Positions 1 through 14,473 of a stretch of DNA of 64,000 nucleotides are shown in pieces (position 1 is the first letter of the stretch; each line of letters opens with the position of its first letter). This DNA is from Plasmodium malariae. Taxonomy: Eukaryota > Apicomplexa > Aconoidasida > Haemosporida > Plasmodiidae. Made by a program: the position numbers and the translations under genes. The notes beneath the pieces are model-generated. The model was not told the DNA's origin, made no database searches, and saw only the letters and a list, made by a program, of their open reading frames with translations. The stretch covers positions 1,317,518 through 1,381,517 of the forward strand of contig NC_041775.1 of the NCBI RefSeq assembly GCF_900090045.1, given 5' to 3'.

Positions 1-99
1 TATAAAAAAATGAGTTCTTATTTTATGTGTGGTTTTGAGCATTTTAATATTTTCAAATAAGTGTTTTAATGTATAGTTACATTTTAAATATATATAATG

Positions 100-148
<49 letters not shown>

Positions 149-3104
149 GCTTCTCTTTCAATAGATTCTTATAAAAAATATAGTTCGTTTGTTAAAGGTG
201 ATATATAGTATAAGAGTTCATATAATTTTATTAGTATCATGTATGTAAATATTTATTTGAAATATAAAAAATGGTACTTTATATTTTTTAACTTATTCCA
301 TTCCTAAATTATTATTTGTTGTCTCAATTAAAAAAGTGTATTATTAGTTTTAAATCAAAAATATATATATCCTTTGTTGTTTCATGAAACGAAGTAAATT
401 AATTTTGTTGAGTTTATATATATAAATTAATTTTTTCTTTTACTTAAAAAAAACTTAATATTTATTGTATAAAATTTGCTTAATGAGAAACTTGAAGCAA
501 AATGTATTTTTTGCATAGAATTTTTTAGAATAATTTTAGATTTTTTTTTCAATAGTATAAAGGTGAATTAACATATGTATATTAAAATAATATTCATTTT
601 AAACATGAATAGTTTTTAATTATTTAAGAACTTGATAATTATAACTCATTAATATTACGTAAAAAATGAAAACCATTTATTATATTATTATCTTTTTTAA
701 TTGTAGTGTTAATTCATTTGAGAGAAAATTAATTAAATATATATTATAATGAAAATTAATAAATATACAGAGATATAATATACAGTTTTCTTTTTTTATG
801 GCATTCATAGATTAAATTAAAGAATTACAATTAGCACTATTTTAAATGATAATATGTTGTTATGCTTTTTTTTACATTTTTACAATAGTGGATTTCTAAA
901 AATTTATTATACATTCATAACAGTCTAAATTGACATTAAATTAAGATAAACAAATATTATATATTTTTTAAACGAATATAATAACATGAAGATTTTTATT
1001 TAAATATTTTTTAAATTTATCGTGTATATAAATATATTACGTACTGCATTAATAGCCTTGGTAGTACATATAAAAAATTCATAGATTATATTAAAAATTA
1101 GTACTTTTTTTAAATTATTAATTTTACTATATTAAATAAAATAATAGTAAAGAAAAAAAAATAATGTGTTTTTATTTATATATTATGTATATATGCTTAG
1201 TTTTATATATGCATTTCAGAAGCTATGATATAGTTGATTTCTAAGAATTATTAAGAATTTATTTGTGCAATTTATTTGTAAGTAGTAAAATTTTGTTGGA
1301 TATTATTAATTTTGAGAATTTTGTTATGTTAAAACAAATAAGAAGATACTTATATGTATTATTCAATAATTATTTTATGTAATTGTGATTTAGTTCTATA
1401 AAATAGAAATTATTTAAATATTTATGATAAAATATATAGATGAAAAAAAAAAATTGGTAATTTAATTATTGAAAAAAGTGAATAAATAAATTCATAAATA
1501 TTTCTATTAAATGGATAAGAGAATAAAAAAAATTTAATAAAAATAAATATTCCGAAGAATCTTGGGGTATTTGAATTAATTTACTTATTGTTATTGAATT
1601 GAGCCTTTACGCATTTGTAATTTGTTACATAATACAAATTATAAACTATATCTTTTACAAATTTTTAGCTGTTAAATCATTTTATACTTAGAAAAGATTT
1701 TTAAAATGATTAAATTCGTTTATATAAAAAAATAAAAGCTCTTAAAATATATCAAACAAGTATTATTATGGATATTATAAAATACGTATAAATCAAGTGG
1801 TGGAATAACAATATAATAATACTAATTTTTTCAACTTCGCATCGTAATTCTAAAAAATTATTTTAAATGTATTCTTTTTTTTATTTCTACAGCTACAATA
1901 AAATTGTTTTACATATAATAATTTTATAATCATTAAGTGTTATCTTATAATTTAAAAGTTATAATAATAGGATATAAAATAATTTTCTTGTTATAAGAAA
2001 ATATTATATAATATAAAAATATTAACTGTTTATGAATTATTTTAAAAATGCTTTTGTAATAGCAAACATTTAAAAATAATAGTATATTTTGAATTTTTTA
2101 AAAATATTACCATTAGAAAAATTAGTAAATTTTTCATAATAATAAACAGTTTTTATTATCCTTTTTTATATCTTAAATATATATTTACTGTGTTATACAG
2201 TAATATTTTATTTCTATAAATATTTTAGAATTTACTGAATTACAAGAATGTTTTTATGCTAAATTTACCTTTACATTCTATTTTTTTATATATTAATATT
2301 CATACAAATATATGTTTATCAATCTTTTTAAGAGGAAAAAATCAAATATGGACTATAAGTTTTTATATATGCCATTAAATGAGAATAATTTATATTCAGA
2401 TTTATAATCAAATTATAATAATATAAAATTATTACACAAAAATAAAACATTAATTATTATAATACATTTAAAAATATACATCAAACTCGGAATTTTTTAT
2501 AAGAATAAATTTTATTTTATTAAAATATAAGAGTTTATAAAAGAGCATGTATTATTCTATATAAATACTAACCTATATTTTAAATAATTAACAATGTTCT
2601 TCTTAACTAAATATACTTTTTCTCTTATTTTTACTACTGTAATAATTAATATTATTTAACTGCAAGAGGAATATATAAAAAAACTTAAATTAAAATTATT
2701 ATTTGGAAACAATGTAACAGTACATTATTAACTTCTAAATATATATGACTGTATATATTCCACATGATATATATTCTTTTAAAAAAAAAAAAACAGTTAT
2801 AATAGAATAAATATTTTTTCATTTAATTTTAGATTATCTAATGTTCCTTTTCTTTTTGTTATTTTATTTTATTTTTTTTTAATATAATAAACCATACATA
2901 TAAATTATGTTATATTAATTTTAATGTTATTCTTAATTTGTAAAATTTTGTATTAGCTATATCTATATAAGTCTAATGTATTCTGTTTAAAATAAAATAA
3001 AAAAATCAGTAATAAGGTAAAATATTTGTTTTATCATTTTCATAATTTAAAACAGAGTTAATATTTTTATTATTATATATATTATATAATTGAAGTACTT
3101 TACA
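1..3104. other. Intergenic A+T-rich stretch, no gene seen
   Basis: No supported coding region on either strand. The stretch holds an (AT)n tract at about 114-146 and many short A or T runs. No telomere-type repeat array is visible, so the window does not begin at a chromosome end. The last few hundred bases should include the promoter and 5' UTR of the exported-protein gene starting at 3105, but I cannot point to a specific element. Confidence 0.6.
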
Positions 3105-3998
3105 ATGAAACAGAATTTTAGGTCCTTCTTTTTTGTTAAAATATTTGCATTTAACATTTTAATTTGGTTATGGAATTATAATAATAATGCGGTATTATAA
3201 TAACATTTCTTTTGTTTATTTTGTTTCATTTTTTATTTTTAGAAAATATATTTTCTACATATAGAAATATGTATACTTATAAATAATAAAATTTTACGTT
3301 CTTTTTTATAGTGTGACTGTGGAAAACTTATGTATAATAAATGTAAACTAAATGGCTACTCAGATTTAACATCTAATAGAATTCTATCAGACTGTTCAAT
3401 AGATGTAAAATTAACGGCAGACATATCTTGTGACGAGGCTTATGCTAAATTATTGGGTGTAAAGAGAGATATATCTATAAATGACAAATGCTCTAAATCG
3501 CAAAGAAAAATAATAAAAGAAATTTTATTAAAAAAAGAGGAAAGGAACAAATTATATAAGAAAAAAAAAACTTTACTTAATAGAATGGATACATTTTTTG
3601 AAAAAAAGATATACAATCAATTAGATTACATAGATAAAATTAAGAATAACATGGAAATTAATGAAAAAAATGCAAGAAGAATGATAAATAGAAAGGTACT
3701 TTTAGAAGTTTCTCCACCCTTTTCAGTTTTACTGTCAAGCTTTATAGTTTTAATATTATGTTTTTTATGCGCAGTACTGAAAATAGATGAAGTTAGTAGT
3801 GACACAGTAACGACGCCACTCATACCAAATGAAGTATTAATTGTTTTTTCGGTATTTTTAATATTTATGACTACGTTAATAATATTAGGCATTATTTATA
3901 CTTCGATAAAATGTGAAAAATACAAAAGATTAAAGGTAAATAACTCTAAAATTTGTTATAATATTGTCAATTTCGTTGGTAATAAACATATTAAATGA
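3105..3998 (+). CDS. Two-exon Plasmodium exported protein, PEXEL plus two TM spans, intact
   Basis: Exon 1 is 3105-3191 and exon 2 is 3312-3998, joined in phase 0 across a 120-base intron (donor GTATTA, acceptor TATAG). The product is 257 aa. Residues 8-24 form a hydrophobic signal or signal-anchor segment. Residues 52-56 read RILSD, a canonical RxLxD export (PEXEL) motif at the usual distance after the signal. A lysine-rich, probably helical middle follows, then two membrane spans at about 166-185 and 204-227 and a short basic tail. This matches the 'Plasmodium exported protein, unknown function' class, whose members are sent into the infected red cell. The biochemical role is unknown. The start was chosen because the upstream exon adds the signal segment and splices cleanly; starting at 3330 would lose it. 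It stands alone: the next gene is 4.7 kb away. Not clearly fam-l or fam-m, since the middle region differs. Confidence 0.75.
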
Positions 3999-6900
3999 GG
4001 AAAAAGAAGATATAAAGTATTCGTAGAAATAAAAAATACATAAGATATGTATGTATGGTTACTTAATTTTGATTATATAACACATATAATCATAATTATT
4101 TTATTAAAAATTTTAAAAATATGTATTTTTAATGATTAGTGATATTTACTGTATAATTTTTTAAATTTGTAATTTACGAAATCTTTTGAATTTATTATTT
4201 TTGCTTAATAGTTAAATGTATATATAAATATATTTATATATGAAATATATGTATTTTCCCTAAAATTAATATGCAATTATGGATTTAATATATTATCTCT
4301 AAATCGATAGAAAATTTCGTGTTGTTAATATTAAAAAGTGGACATAATATATTTTCATTTCTTTCATGCTTATCTAGTCCAAAATGATTATTGCGTTACA
4401 TAATTAAAAAGTAAATGCATTATTTGGCTTAAATTCATTTTAAAAGTATTTTCTATATTTTATAAAACAAAAAGAGTGTTTTTTTCCTTTGGTTTTTCTG
4501 GAAAGAACGTTTCGTTAATTTTAATTATACATAATATTTTAATAAGAGTAATATAATGTGTATTTAGTGCAAATATTTTTTAATATATATTTAAATTATT
4601 GAATAATTTAAATAGGAAAACATAAATTTGTAAAAAATATTATATTCTTTTTTACACTGAATTAATTGTATATTACTACTACGTTTGGAAGTCATAATTC
4701 ATTGCATTTAATTAAGATCTATATACACTTAATACATTGCTTACTGAAAATATAGTATCAATTAAATAATATAAGTTTTACAGAAAATTATATTATTATG
4801 AAATTATATAAGTATATATTCCACTTTTATTTTTTAGTTAATATTAAATATATAATTACCTATGGAAATAATTAATCTTATATATGTTTATAAGAAATAA
4901 TTAAATTATTATTATAAATAGATAAATATATGTATTTATAGGGCAAATAATAATAGAAAAAAATTAATGTTTGCACTAGATATGATTATATTAATTATAG
5001 AAAATATATAAAAGGATATAACGCAAATGTCTAAGATTCCTACATATATTCATTTTTAATGGATTATAGTGAATATAACTACACAAAATTTATCGTAACA
5101 TTTTACATTTTGTATGTGTTGCTTCATATTTTATATTTATTCTAAAATTTACAATGTAAAATAGATATATTAAAACAAACATATATTTTTTTTTAATATC
5201 GTTTAATCTGTATAATTTTATAAAAGTTTTTTAAATATATTTTAGAACAATATCAAAAATTACTAATGTAAATTTGCAGCTTATAATAATGTAGTATCAC
5301 ATGTTCACTAAAATATTAGATATATTACTAATGTATCTATGTGTAAATGAACATGAGTTTATATATAAGGAGAACTTAAAAAACAGTTTAAATTATTTTC
5401 TGGAATTATTAATTATACTCTTCATAGCTTAAATGAAATTTGTATAAATTAAAGTGGTTAGATAAAGTCATTTTATTTTTTATATATTTTATGAACCCGA
5501 AAGAGAAATATTGTATTAATAATTTATAGGATTAAGTAAGAAACTTTCATTTATCTTAAATATAATTTAAGTAATATATTATAATTTATGATTGTAATTA
5601 GCTTGCGCACTCTACTACATTGTTACAAAAGCTTTAAAATACTTTTCTTTTTGCTATAATAAGAAATAAATGAAAATGATTATTACAAGTAATGAACATA
5701 TATTTTAATGTATAAGGGGAATTAAAATAATCTATAAAAATTACATATTATTTTAAAACTTTTTTTTATTTAAGATAATACTGTAATTTAAAAAAAAAGA
5801 AAAGTACTCAAAAAATTAGAAAAAAAAAAAAAGAATATATTTAAATAATATAAAAGAAATAACAATAAAAGAAAAGAAGTATGTATTAATTGATACATTA
5901 GTAAATACTTAACAAGATCTTATATATATGGCTGATACATTGAAATTATCCAATGTTTGAGAAATGGAATAGCGTATTATAGTTTGTATTTTAAAACAGA
6001 AATTAGAGAATAACATGTATAGGAATATTTTTTGAGAAAGATATTTTCATTAAATTTCTGAAGAGTATGTTAATAAAGATGTGTAATTGTATATATCTAT
6101 TATATACCTTGTCATTTATAGAGAAGAAATTATACATTATTGACATAAGCATAAGAAAATAAACGCCTATATACCCCTTTTTAAAATTATTTATATGGCT
6201 CAGATGTTAAAATATGGAATTTTATATATGTTACTGGAGTAATATATATGTATAGGGAGATGCCATTTTATTTACGAATCATATAAACAGTAATAATCAT
6301 AATATATATATTATTGCATTCGTATATTAGAAGAAATAATTATGTAGTCAATACATATTTGAAAGTATTTTGCAATAAAAAGTGATAAAATTTATAATTT
6401 ATACATTAGCATATGATTTTTTCTTTTTAAAATAAACAATTTTTTGTTAAACAAAAGAAAAATAGAAGAATAAAATCAAATTCTTAAAATATATTTATAA
6501 TTTAAGTTTAATCATATAAAGACACACGTAAACTAATATAAATGACGAACATTATGAATTACTTCTAAATATAATTGTTCAATACGAAAAATACGAATAC
6601 CAATAAAGAGTTACATATAATTGAAAAATATTTAATTGCGAAAAATGTAAGAATAAATGTGTATGTGTTTGTGTGTTTATTGCACAAACTACATTGTATA
6701 ATTTAAGGTATATAAATAATTTGATCCATTAGTATTAATTAGGTAAAAATATATAATACTTGTATAAATGGAATGATACAAAATTATTAGTAAATAGATA
6801 AATGTACTAATAAAGTAATAAAATTTTCGCTGAATATGTTTAATATAATTTTATTATTTTTTAAAAATAATATTGAAGTAATAAGTACTATTAGATATTT

Positions 6901-8703
6901 TATATCTTTTATGATTTTGTTAATATAACAAATTTAAAATATAACATATTGATATACATGCATATTACAAAAATAATAACACTGAATATGATATTATGTA
7001 AAAGAAGAATAGACGAATGTTTACAATTAATATGGGTATATAAGTGAAAAAATTCATTTATGATATAATTGAGTAATCTATTAACAAAAAAGAAAAACAT
7101 TACAAAATAAAAGTTTCATGAATTCCTCTTTCTTTTTATAATAATATATAATAACTAGGAGAAGATAATTAACAGGACACAAATAAAAAAACATCAAATA
7201 GTAGTAGTTCTAAAGAATTTTATGTAACAATAAATCTTCATGAGACTAGAGCTATATATATAAAGTAAAGGAATAAAAATATAATCATAATAATTTTTGT
7301 ACTATAATTTTTTTAATTAAAAAAATGTTTTAAATTAAATATTTGCCTTTCTTTTTCTTTTAATTTACTAATATTCTTTAGAGGAGTGTATTATGAAATT
7401 TTTTAAATATTTAGTATAATTTTTTTGTGTATATGGTAAATTTATAATTGTCGATTGAAGTACAGCAAATGAGAACTAATAAGAATATTATGATATATAA
7501 TATTTTTGTTGCTAATTGTATTTTTTTATGTTAAAATATATATTAATATATGATATGTTTAAAATTTATTTTATTTTTTTTAAACATATGTTTTATAATA
7601 CGGTTTATATAAAAAAAAAGAAAAAAATATAATTTCTAAAATATTATAAAAAAATTAATGAATTAAAAAAAATTGTTTTTAATATTTGTTATTATTATGT
7701 TAAATTATGGAAAAATATTGTATATAATATTTATTTGTAAATATATTTCACCTAGGATATTCTATAAAATATTATTATTTCATGTAATGGATTTTTATCC
7801 TTTTTAATATTGATGCTTGGTTCCCTTTTTCTTTGTAAAAATATATGTTAATTTATTTAAGTGAAAAAAGTACGAATAAATAGTGAATTTATATATTTAA
7901 CTAAGTAATGAGTGATAATAAAATATATTCCAAAAATTAGGAAATGTATATTATTATAACTTTATGATATATAAATAAAGAGTTAATATTGATGATGTTT
8001 TTTAAAATATAAAAATTTTAATATGTTATGTAATAACATACAGTTATCCTTTCTAATAATTTATTGCATTTTATTTACAAATTCATCCTAAGTTGCCGTG
8101 TAACATTTTATTATTATTATAAAGGAAATTTTTTTTTTAAATATTATTTTTGTATTTATTCTTAAAACTAATAACCTATAATTAAAGTAAATACTTTTAT
8201 AAAGTACGTATCATATATATCAGATATCCTACAAAAAATTAGAACTGAAATTCATAATTACATTTTTAATATATAGTATAATATACTGTGCATATTTATA
8301 CCTTCTGTATTTTAAATAAAAACAATATTTTGGTTTATATAATAATTTTTTTTAAATATGTTTAATAAAATATTAATTAAGTACTCTAATATTAGATAAT
8401 TTAATTAATACTTTGAATATTTGTGAATGAGTTCATGTTATTTTATTTTAATTGAAGTTGTTTTTTATAAATATTATTTAAGTTAATGTACTTAAAATAA
8501 ATTTTTTACAGTTATTATACTCTTTCATTATTATAGAATTTAAGAGAGTTATATAATTCTGAGTAATATTTTATGAAAAAATAACGAATGATAAAAAAAA
8601 GATAAATGAAAATTAAAATAAAGTGTACTTCATCAGTGGAAGTATATTATATTATTCATAATTTTGTTTAAATGATTCTATTATAATAATAAAGAATTAT
8701 ATA
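3999..8703. other. Intergenic A+T-rich stretch
   Basis: About 4.7 kb without a supportable gene. The only open stretches are short and composed of F, I, L, N, K and Y, as expected by chance at this base composition. The final 300 bases contain a block similar to those upstream of other exported-protein genes (see 8398-8460). Confidence 0.55.
8398..8460 (+). repeat. Shared upstream block, copy 1
   Basis: The block begins about 306 bases before the exon 1 ATG at 8704. It resembles blocks about 290-303 bases before the ATGs at 24363, 35502 and 45818. The shared pattern is an ATAATTNAATTAAT-like start, a TTTGAATATTT-like core and a following A+T-rich segment. Constant spacing suggests co-duplicated promoter or 5' UTR sequence. 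The low complexity of the DNA weakens the case. Confidence 0.35.
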
Positions 8704-9592
8704 ATGGAAAAGAATATTAAAATATTTTTATTTATTAAAATTGCTACCTTCTTCCTTTATCGTGGATATGTTATTTTCACATTGATGTAGAATAAACATA
8801 GCACTTTTTTCATTTGTATTATTAATATTTTCTCTGTTTTATTTTTATTAATACTGATTTCTAGCATGGTATTATTTACTACATTGTGTAATAAATTATT
8901 ACTTTTTTTTATAGTGTATGTTTAACAAATCCTTGGTTGATTGCTGTGAACTTAGTACGATATTAGATACAAGAAGTTATCGATTACTAGCAAAATATAG
9001 AAAGGATAAGGTTTCAAATTATGCATAGTTAAAGGAAAAGATGTTATATAATGGAGGATGTACAAAAAAAGATATATCTAATAATGAAAAATTAACCAAA
9101 GTTAAAAATAATCGAATAAAAGGAAACACATTAGATAATGCAAGAAACTGTTGACAGAAAAGGAAAACAAAAATATTTGTATATGAAAGAGGAAATTCAT
9201 ATTTCGAAGAAGGAATGTACAAGGAAAAAGAATATGAAAATGAATTTAGGAAAGTTGCCATAGATTATTTGCAATTTTTAAGAAAGCGGGTAAATAAAAC
9301 ATACTTTTATCTTTATCTTTTACCTGTACTACTTCTAGTAGAAGGAACATTTTATATTACATTAGAAAAATCAGAAGTTTTCAAAGATGAAATTACTACA
9401 ATATGGCGTCATCATTCAACAGTTGATATATTATTTACCTTAGCATTATTCCTTATAAATCTACCATCATTTATTTATATCCTAACGAAAATTGTAAAAT
9501 ATAATAAGCTTATATGTATAAAATCTAGATTAAGTTTTATAGATTATTTATCCTTTCCTAAAATTGTCTATTATCTCTTTTACCATTTGTAA
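8704..9592 (+). pseudogene. Broken two-exon Plasmodium exported protein gene, two TM spans
   Basis: Exon 1 is 8704-8786 and exon 2 runs 8915-9592; the 128-base intron has donor GTAGAA and acceptor TATAG. Exon 1 is 83 bases, one short of a phase-0 exon. Its second half fits the family pattern (Trp-Ile-Cys-Tyr-Phe) only in the next frame, so one base is missing near the CTTTATC at about 8756. Exon 2 reads in one frame with a YRLLAK export-type motif, then stops at 9026-9028 (TAG) and 9152-9154 (TGA). The frame stays open after that to 9592 and encodes two membrane spans. One frameshift and two nonsense codons make a full product unlikely. The C-terminal half resembles the intact gene at 35502-36387, with the same order of lysine-rich stretch, TM, loop, TM and basic tail. 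An ATG at 9215 could start a 125-aa remnant without the signal segment, which I do not think is a real gene. Confidence 0.7.
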
Positions 9593-11099
9593 CTTTTCTG
9601 AGATTCAAATATACATAACAAAAATATATATATTTGTCTAACTTTTATAAATTCAACTTTGTATGTTTATTATTTTTGTAAAGGAATATTAAGAGTATGG
9701 TTCTATAGTTTTTCTATGAATTTAAATATTTTATTTTATTTTCAATGCATAAATGAAAGTTTTATTTTTGCTTAATTCAACATTATAACTGCATATATAC
9801 ATTTGTGTAATTAGGTAGTTTATTATGAAAAACATTTCCATTTGTTTTACAATGAATACGTAATAGAATAATTCAGATAATTTTATAGAATATATGTTTT
9901 TTTTTTTTATTTATAACTGTAAAAAAATGGATTTATGCTTATTATTACCTTGATAAGTCTTAAACGATTATTTATTGATGTAATTAAAGCATATTATGAA
10001 TTGTTTTAATTTTAATATACATTCTCTCTTTCGTATGAAAAAAAACGAATTGAACGCATTTAATTGTATTCAAATATTTACATTTTTTTTTTATTTTACA
10101 TGTAAAACAAAAAATTTAACCTATAATTTAAATTTTATGAAAAGTCTATTGTAAAGTATTTTTAATACAAAAGTCTTTTTAACATACGTTTAGCTCTTTA
10201 CGTAATTAATATGGGATAAAATAAATATATAATAAAATCATAACTTTATTATATATAGATTATTTATAATTATTTGATAACTATTGTTTTCAAAGTATTC
10301 ATATTTTAATGAAGAGTTCAGTACATTTAATTTATTGTTATTCTTACGAATTATGCTGATTATTGTATTTTGCAGAAATATTTAAATATATGTTATATTG
10401 AAAATTTTTAAATAAATACATTATATATTTTTTCTTATTTTTTACTTAATTATAGTAGTAAATTAATGAATTACATGTAATCTTATATTAATAGATAAAA
10501 TGCATTAATACTTCTTTTTCTTTTTCAAACTAAGAAAATTTTAATTATGTGTACATATTTCTAAAAGGCTAAAATATCATTAAAAAAGTGAACATAAATA
10601 TAGATTTTCTACAGTTATATAATATGGTGTAATACATGCATATATCATTAGGATGTTTAATTTTAAATAAATTATAAATATTAATTGAAACTAACAATTA
10701 AACCATAAATTATCTACTTATATTACTGGATATATAGAATTATATGAAGGCAATTTTTTAATATGAAATATGATAAAATAAATAATTCATATATTATATA
10801 ATGGTTTTTGTAGAATTTGTTTTTGTCAGATAAATTTATAATATTTTATGAACTATCAAATTAATGTAATAAATTTATAAAATTAATTTTTTACAATGAA
10901 TATTGTTTTCTTATTTTTTACTAGACTTAAATTATTTTATCAGATAATTTTATGTATATTAATTTAAAAAAATTGTATTATCAAAAGAAGTAGGAAAATA
11001 TATTAAAAAAATTTTACTAGGAATATAAATATATATTGGATTATAATATAATATAGTAGCAGATATAATTATACGTTAAAATAATTTAATAGAGGATCC
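9593..11099. other. Intergenic A+T-rich stretch
   Basis: I see nothing supportable here beyond homopolymer runs and 3' flanking sequence of the broken gene ending at 9592. Confidence 0.5.
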
Positions 11100-11695
11100 A
11101 GGCATGACTGAAATTTAGTACATAATTAAACCTACAATTTGAACACACAATGGCACCACTACTGACAAAGTGAAGATGTACAAAATTGCAGATTTTAATG
11201 GATACATTTATTTATAATGTAAAATAGTGTTATCTGTATATTCTAAATTAATAGAATTATATTTATTACTTGAACTGATGTAGCATAAGGATGAACCATT
11301 CTTTGAGAGCAATTATTTTAAAGATGTTGATAGGTTTCTATTATGATTTTTATAATGCTTTAATGTTGGAGTCTTTTCTTTTAAATTTTGCTTAAATATA
11401 AAAGTTCTATGTTTTTGAGGTTTTTTAAGATGCAATAAATAATTCAGTTATTCTTAATAAGTATCAATATATATTGGTTCTTTATCTTGTTCTTGGAAAA
11501 GTCTATTGTGCTTGAATGCATATGGTTTTTTTTCAACTGATTCAATACTATCGTATTCTAAACTACTTGTAGTTTTGTTTAAAAATTTATATTTATACTC
11601 TACGAGTGAACTTCACTATTTAATATTCTGCTATATTTAATCCTTAATATGTTATTTCGGTTAAATTCCTTGTTCCAGGTTTCATAAAAGATGTT
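11100..11695 (-). pseudogene. Decayed Pv-fam-d-like exported protein remnant
   Basis: Read on the minus strand from about 11,690 downward, one frame gives a Trp-Asn-Lys segment, an ILRIKYSRILNSEVHS segment and then a TAG at 11600-11602. A neighbouring frame continues with SSLEYDSIESVEKK and AFKHNRLFQEQDKEP-like sequence to about 11,465. A later piece near 11,130-11,215 encodes a membrane-span-like stretch beginning at an in-frame Met (SAILYIFTLSVVVPLCVQIV). The order of 'SWNK, then SRIL.GEVH, then charged region, then C-terminal TM' is what I associate with Pv-fam-d proteins, which carry a PEXEL-like RIL motif early. Several frame changes and stops show it is dead, and no first exon with a signal segment is recognisable above 11,700. 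The stretch is more complex in base use than its surroundings. The family call is by pattern only; it could be another exported family. Confidence 0.42.
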
Positions 11696-12273
11696 TGAAT
11701 AAAAGTGAAGGTTCATATTAAATATTCAAAAAATGTATATTTATATATTATATGAATAAAATTTTACTTTCATATAGAAACATAAAATAAAAAATAAAAA
11801 AAACATTTAAGAATAATAACTATGATACATAGTAAAAATATTTAAATATCTATAATAAAAAGGAAAAAATAAAAGCTTTAATAAAAAATATCAGAATTTT
11901 TTTATTTTGTTTTATAATGGATATATTTAAAGTTGTAAAAACTCAAGTAATAATTTACGAGGTATATTTGATATTTTAGAAAAGAATAAGTAAATGACTA
12001 ATTTACTACTTGTCTTAATTATTTTCTATTTTGTCGATATAACAAGTCTTTAAATTCTTTTTAAGATAGATACAACTATAATACGTGCTAAAGTATAAAA
12101 AAAAAAGATATAATTAAAAAAAATATATTTTAGTAAAAGCTATATTTAAAAATATTATTAATTAATATTAATCAAATGAAACAAATAAAAAGTATTTAAT
12201 AAGTATTTTAAGGGAAAAATTGTATTAATATTATAATTCAACGTGCGTAAAATTTTATTTCAAAAAAACAAGC

Positions 12274-12303
12274 AATATATATATATATATACATACATAC
12301 ATG
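12274..12303. repeat. (AT)n followed by (CATA)n microsatellite
   Basis: About sixteen bases of alternating A and T run directly into three to four ACAT units. It is a simple-sequence tract with no gene attached. Confidence 0.8.
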
Positions 12304-14423
12304 CATTGATCAAATGTTGCTTTAATAAGGATATAATATAGGATTAAATTCTAGTAATAAAATATGAATAAGTATACATTCGAAAAATATTTTTAGAACT
12401 TTTATACTTAAATATGTTAGAAAATATATAATAAAAAACTTTTAGAAATTATCTTCTAATTATCTACATGTATTATTTTTTAAAATTATTTTTAATAAAA
12501 ATTATTAATTAAAATGTGGAGGTAATATATATAACAGGAACAATATTATAATATATTAATTACATTTATAATATGCATAGAACAATTTTTAGATATATTT
12601 TGATCTAGAGTAATTATTAAAAACGTGGTTGACAAAATGCAATTATTTAACATTTATATAGTTTTATTTTTACCTTTTAAATAATATATTTAATATTTAA
12701 TTTGTATAACAATTTATGAACTAGCTCCGTTGATTCTTTGCAAACAATGTATATTTATATATGTAGATAATAATAACAATATAGTAATACGAAGAATATT
12801 AAAAACAAGGAATTTATACTGTTATTATTCCTTATTTTATAGACGTTTCAGAAATAAAAAGGGGGTACGATATAATAAGAAAAATGCGAATTAAATTAAA
12901 TATTGTATTTTTAAAATAAATTTTTCTTCTTTTTTTTTTATTTATTTAATAAGCTCATTTGTTCTTAATTTATTTTATGTTTATTTTTTCAATCAACAGT
13001 TCATTGCCAAAAAAAAATTGATAAAATGAAGTGCAATATTTTTTAAAAATGTTTCAACGAAGATTTCAACAAATGATTTTTTATTTTGTAAGATAAAAAT
13101 TAGCAGAAAAAAAAAAAGGGAAAAAAAACAGTTGCTACTTTTACTTTATATGTCTACCTTATATGTAATTTTATAATTAATATATTAATAAAATGCATGA
13201 AACACAAATATTTGGTATTGTTAATTATAAATTATTATTTTCTAATTTGAAAAAAACAAATTTATCGGGAGAAAAATCATTTTTGAGTAGAAGTAAATAA
13301 AATTAGAAAAAAAAAAAACTAAGGTTTATGTTTAATTTTTTAATTAATCTCTTATTATTTTACATTTTTAGCTCTATGCATTTGATAATTATATAGTAAT
13401 AAATTTCTTATTAAAAAAATTAATTAAAGAGTTTTATGAATCTATATGTATTTTTTTATTTGTTAGTACAAAAAATAAAATAAATAATAAAATACCAAAT
13501 TGGAAGTATATAACCTAGATTTCTAAAATTGGCATACGAAGAAATCTTTACCTTTGGTCATATGATATTTAAAATATCCAAAATAAAAAATTTTGATGAC
13601 TGTTAAAAAATTAATTTTAATTTAGTTTTTATGTATTCTATAAAAATGTGAATATTGCAAGTAATTTTTATATTACGAATAACTAAATAATTTTTTAATA
13701 TTATTTTGATGTATTAAGCATTTTGTTTGTAACGGAATTATAAAAACATACTATAAATATAGAATGTGGCAGTATAATCAGTTATATTTGGATTATTCAA
13801 ATAGTAATAGTTTGTTTCAGGAATGAAATAAAAGATAAGAAAAAAGACACGAAATTAAAAATTTAAAAATTTATTTTTTTAAATTTTAGTAAAATATTTT
13901 TTTATTTATGTTTTATCATTTTTACATATAAATGAGGGTAATTTTTTTATTACTGAATTTATTTTTTATAAAAAAACTTGTATTTCTGTATAATTTTGAA
14001 TTGGATTTTGCTCTAAATAACTAAGTTTTATAGAATATGTTAACAATATGTTAAGTTAGTATTCTGTAAGTAAATCTATAAGGAAATGTTACTATATAAT
14101 TATTATATTTTTCTTTTTCTTTATGTTACACAATACATAATGTGTACGTATATATATATAGTTTAGTAAATAATTTGTATAAAATAAAAATAATAAGTAA
14201 AATGTTATAAGAAAGTAAATAAAAACTTTTAACTACGTAGAATTATGTACAATATACTGAAATATTTATTCCATAATAAATTTGTGATTGCTATAGAAAA
14301 ATGACATGAAAAATAAAGTACATGCTCATCATAAAAATTTATTAAGTTGTCCTTTTTATATGTACCTATCACAGTTACAGTAATATAATATAATTACTGT
14401 AAGTATATTTTTTGTTTTATCAT

Positions 14424-14424
14424 T

Positions 14425-14471
<47 letters not shown>

Positions 14472-14473
14472 TT
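14424..14473. repeat. (TTTA)n tetranucleotide microsatellite, about 12 copies
   Basis: A near-perfect period-4 array of about 50 bases, the cleanest tetranucleotide repeat noticed in the window. It lies just upstream of the degraded coding remnant at 14,590-15,000. Its length is probably polymorphic between isolates. Confidence 0.9.

Noticed and set aside
6909..7100. 63-codon minus-strand open frame with hydrophobic residues
   Set aside because: Composition is F, I, N, Y and L as expected from A+T-rich DNA; no splice partner, motif or family similarity.
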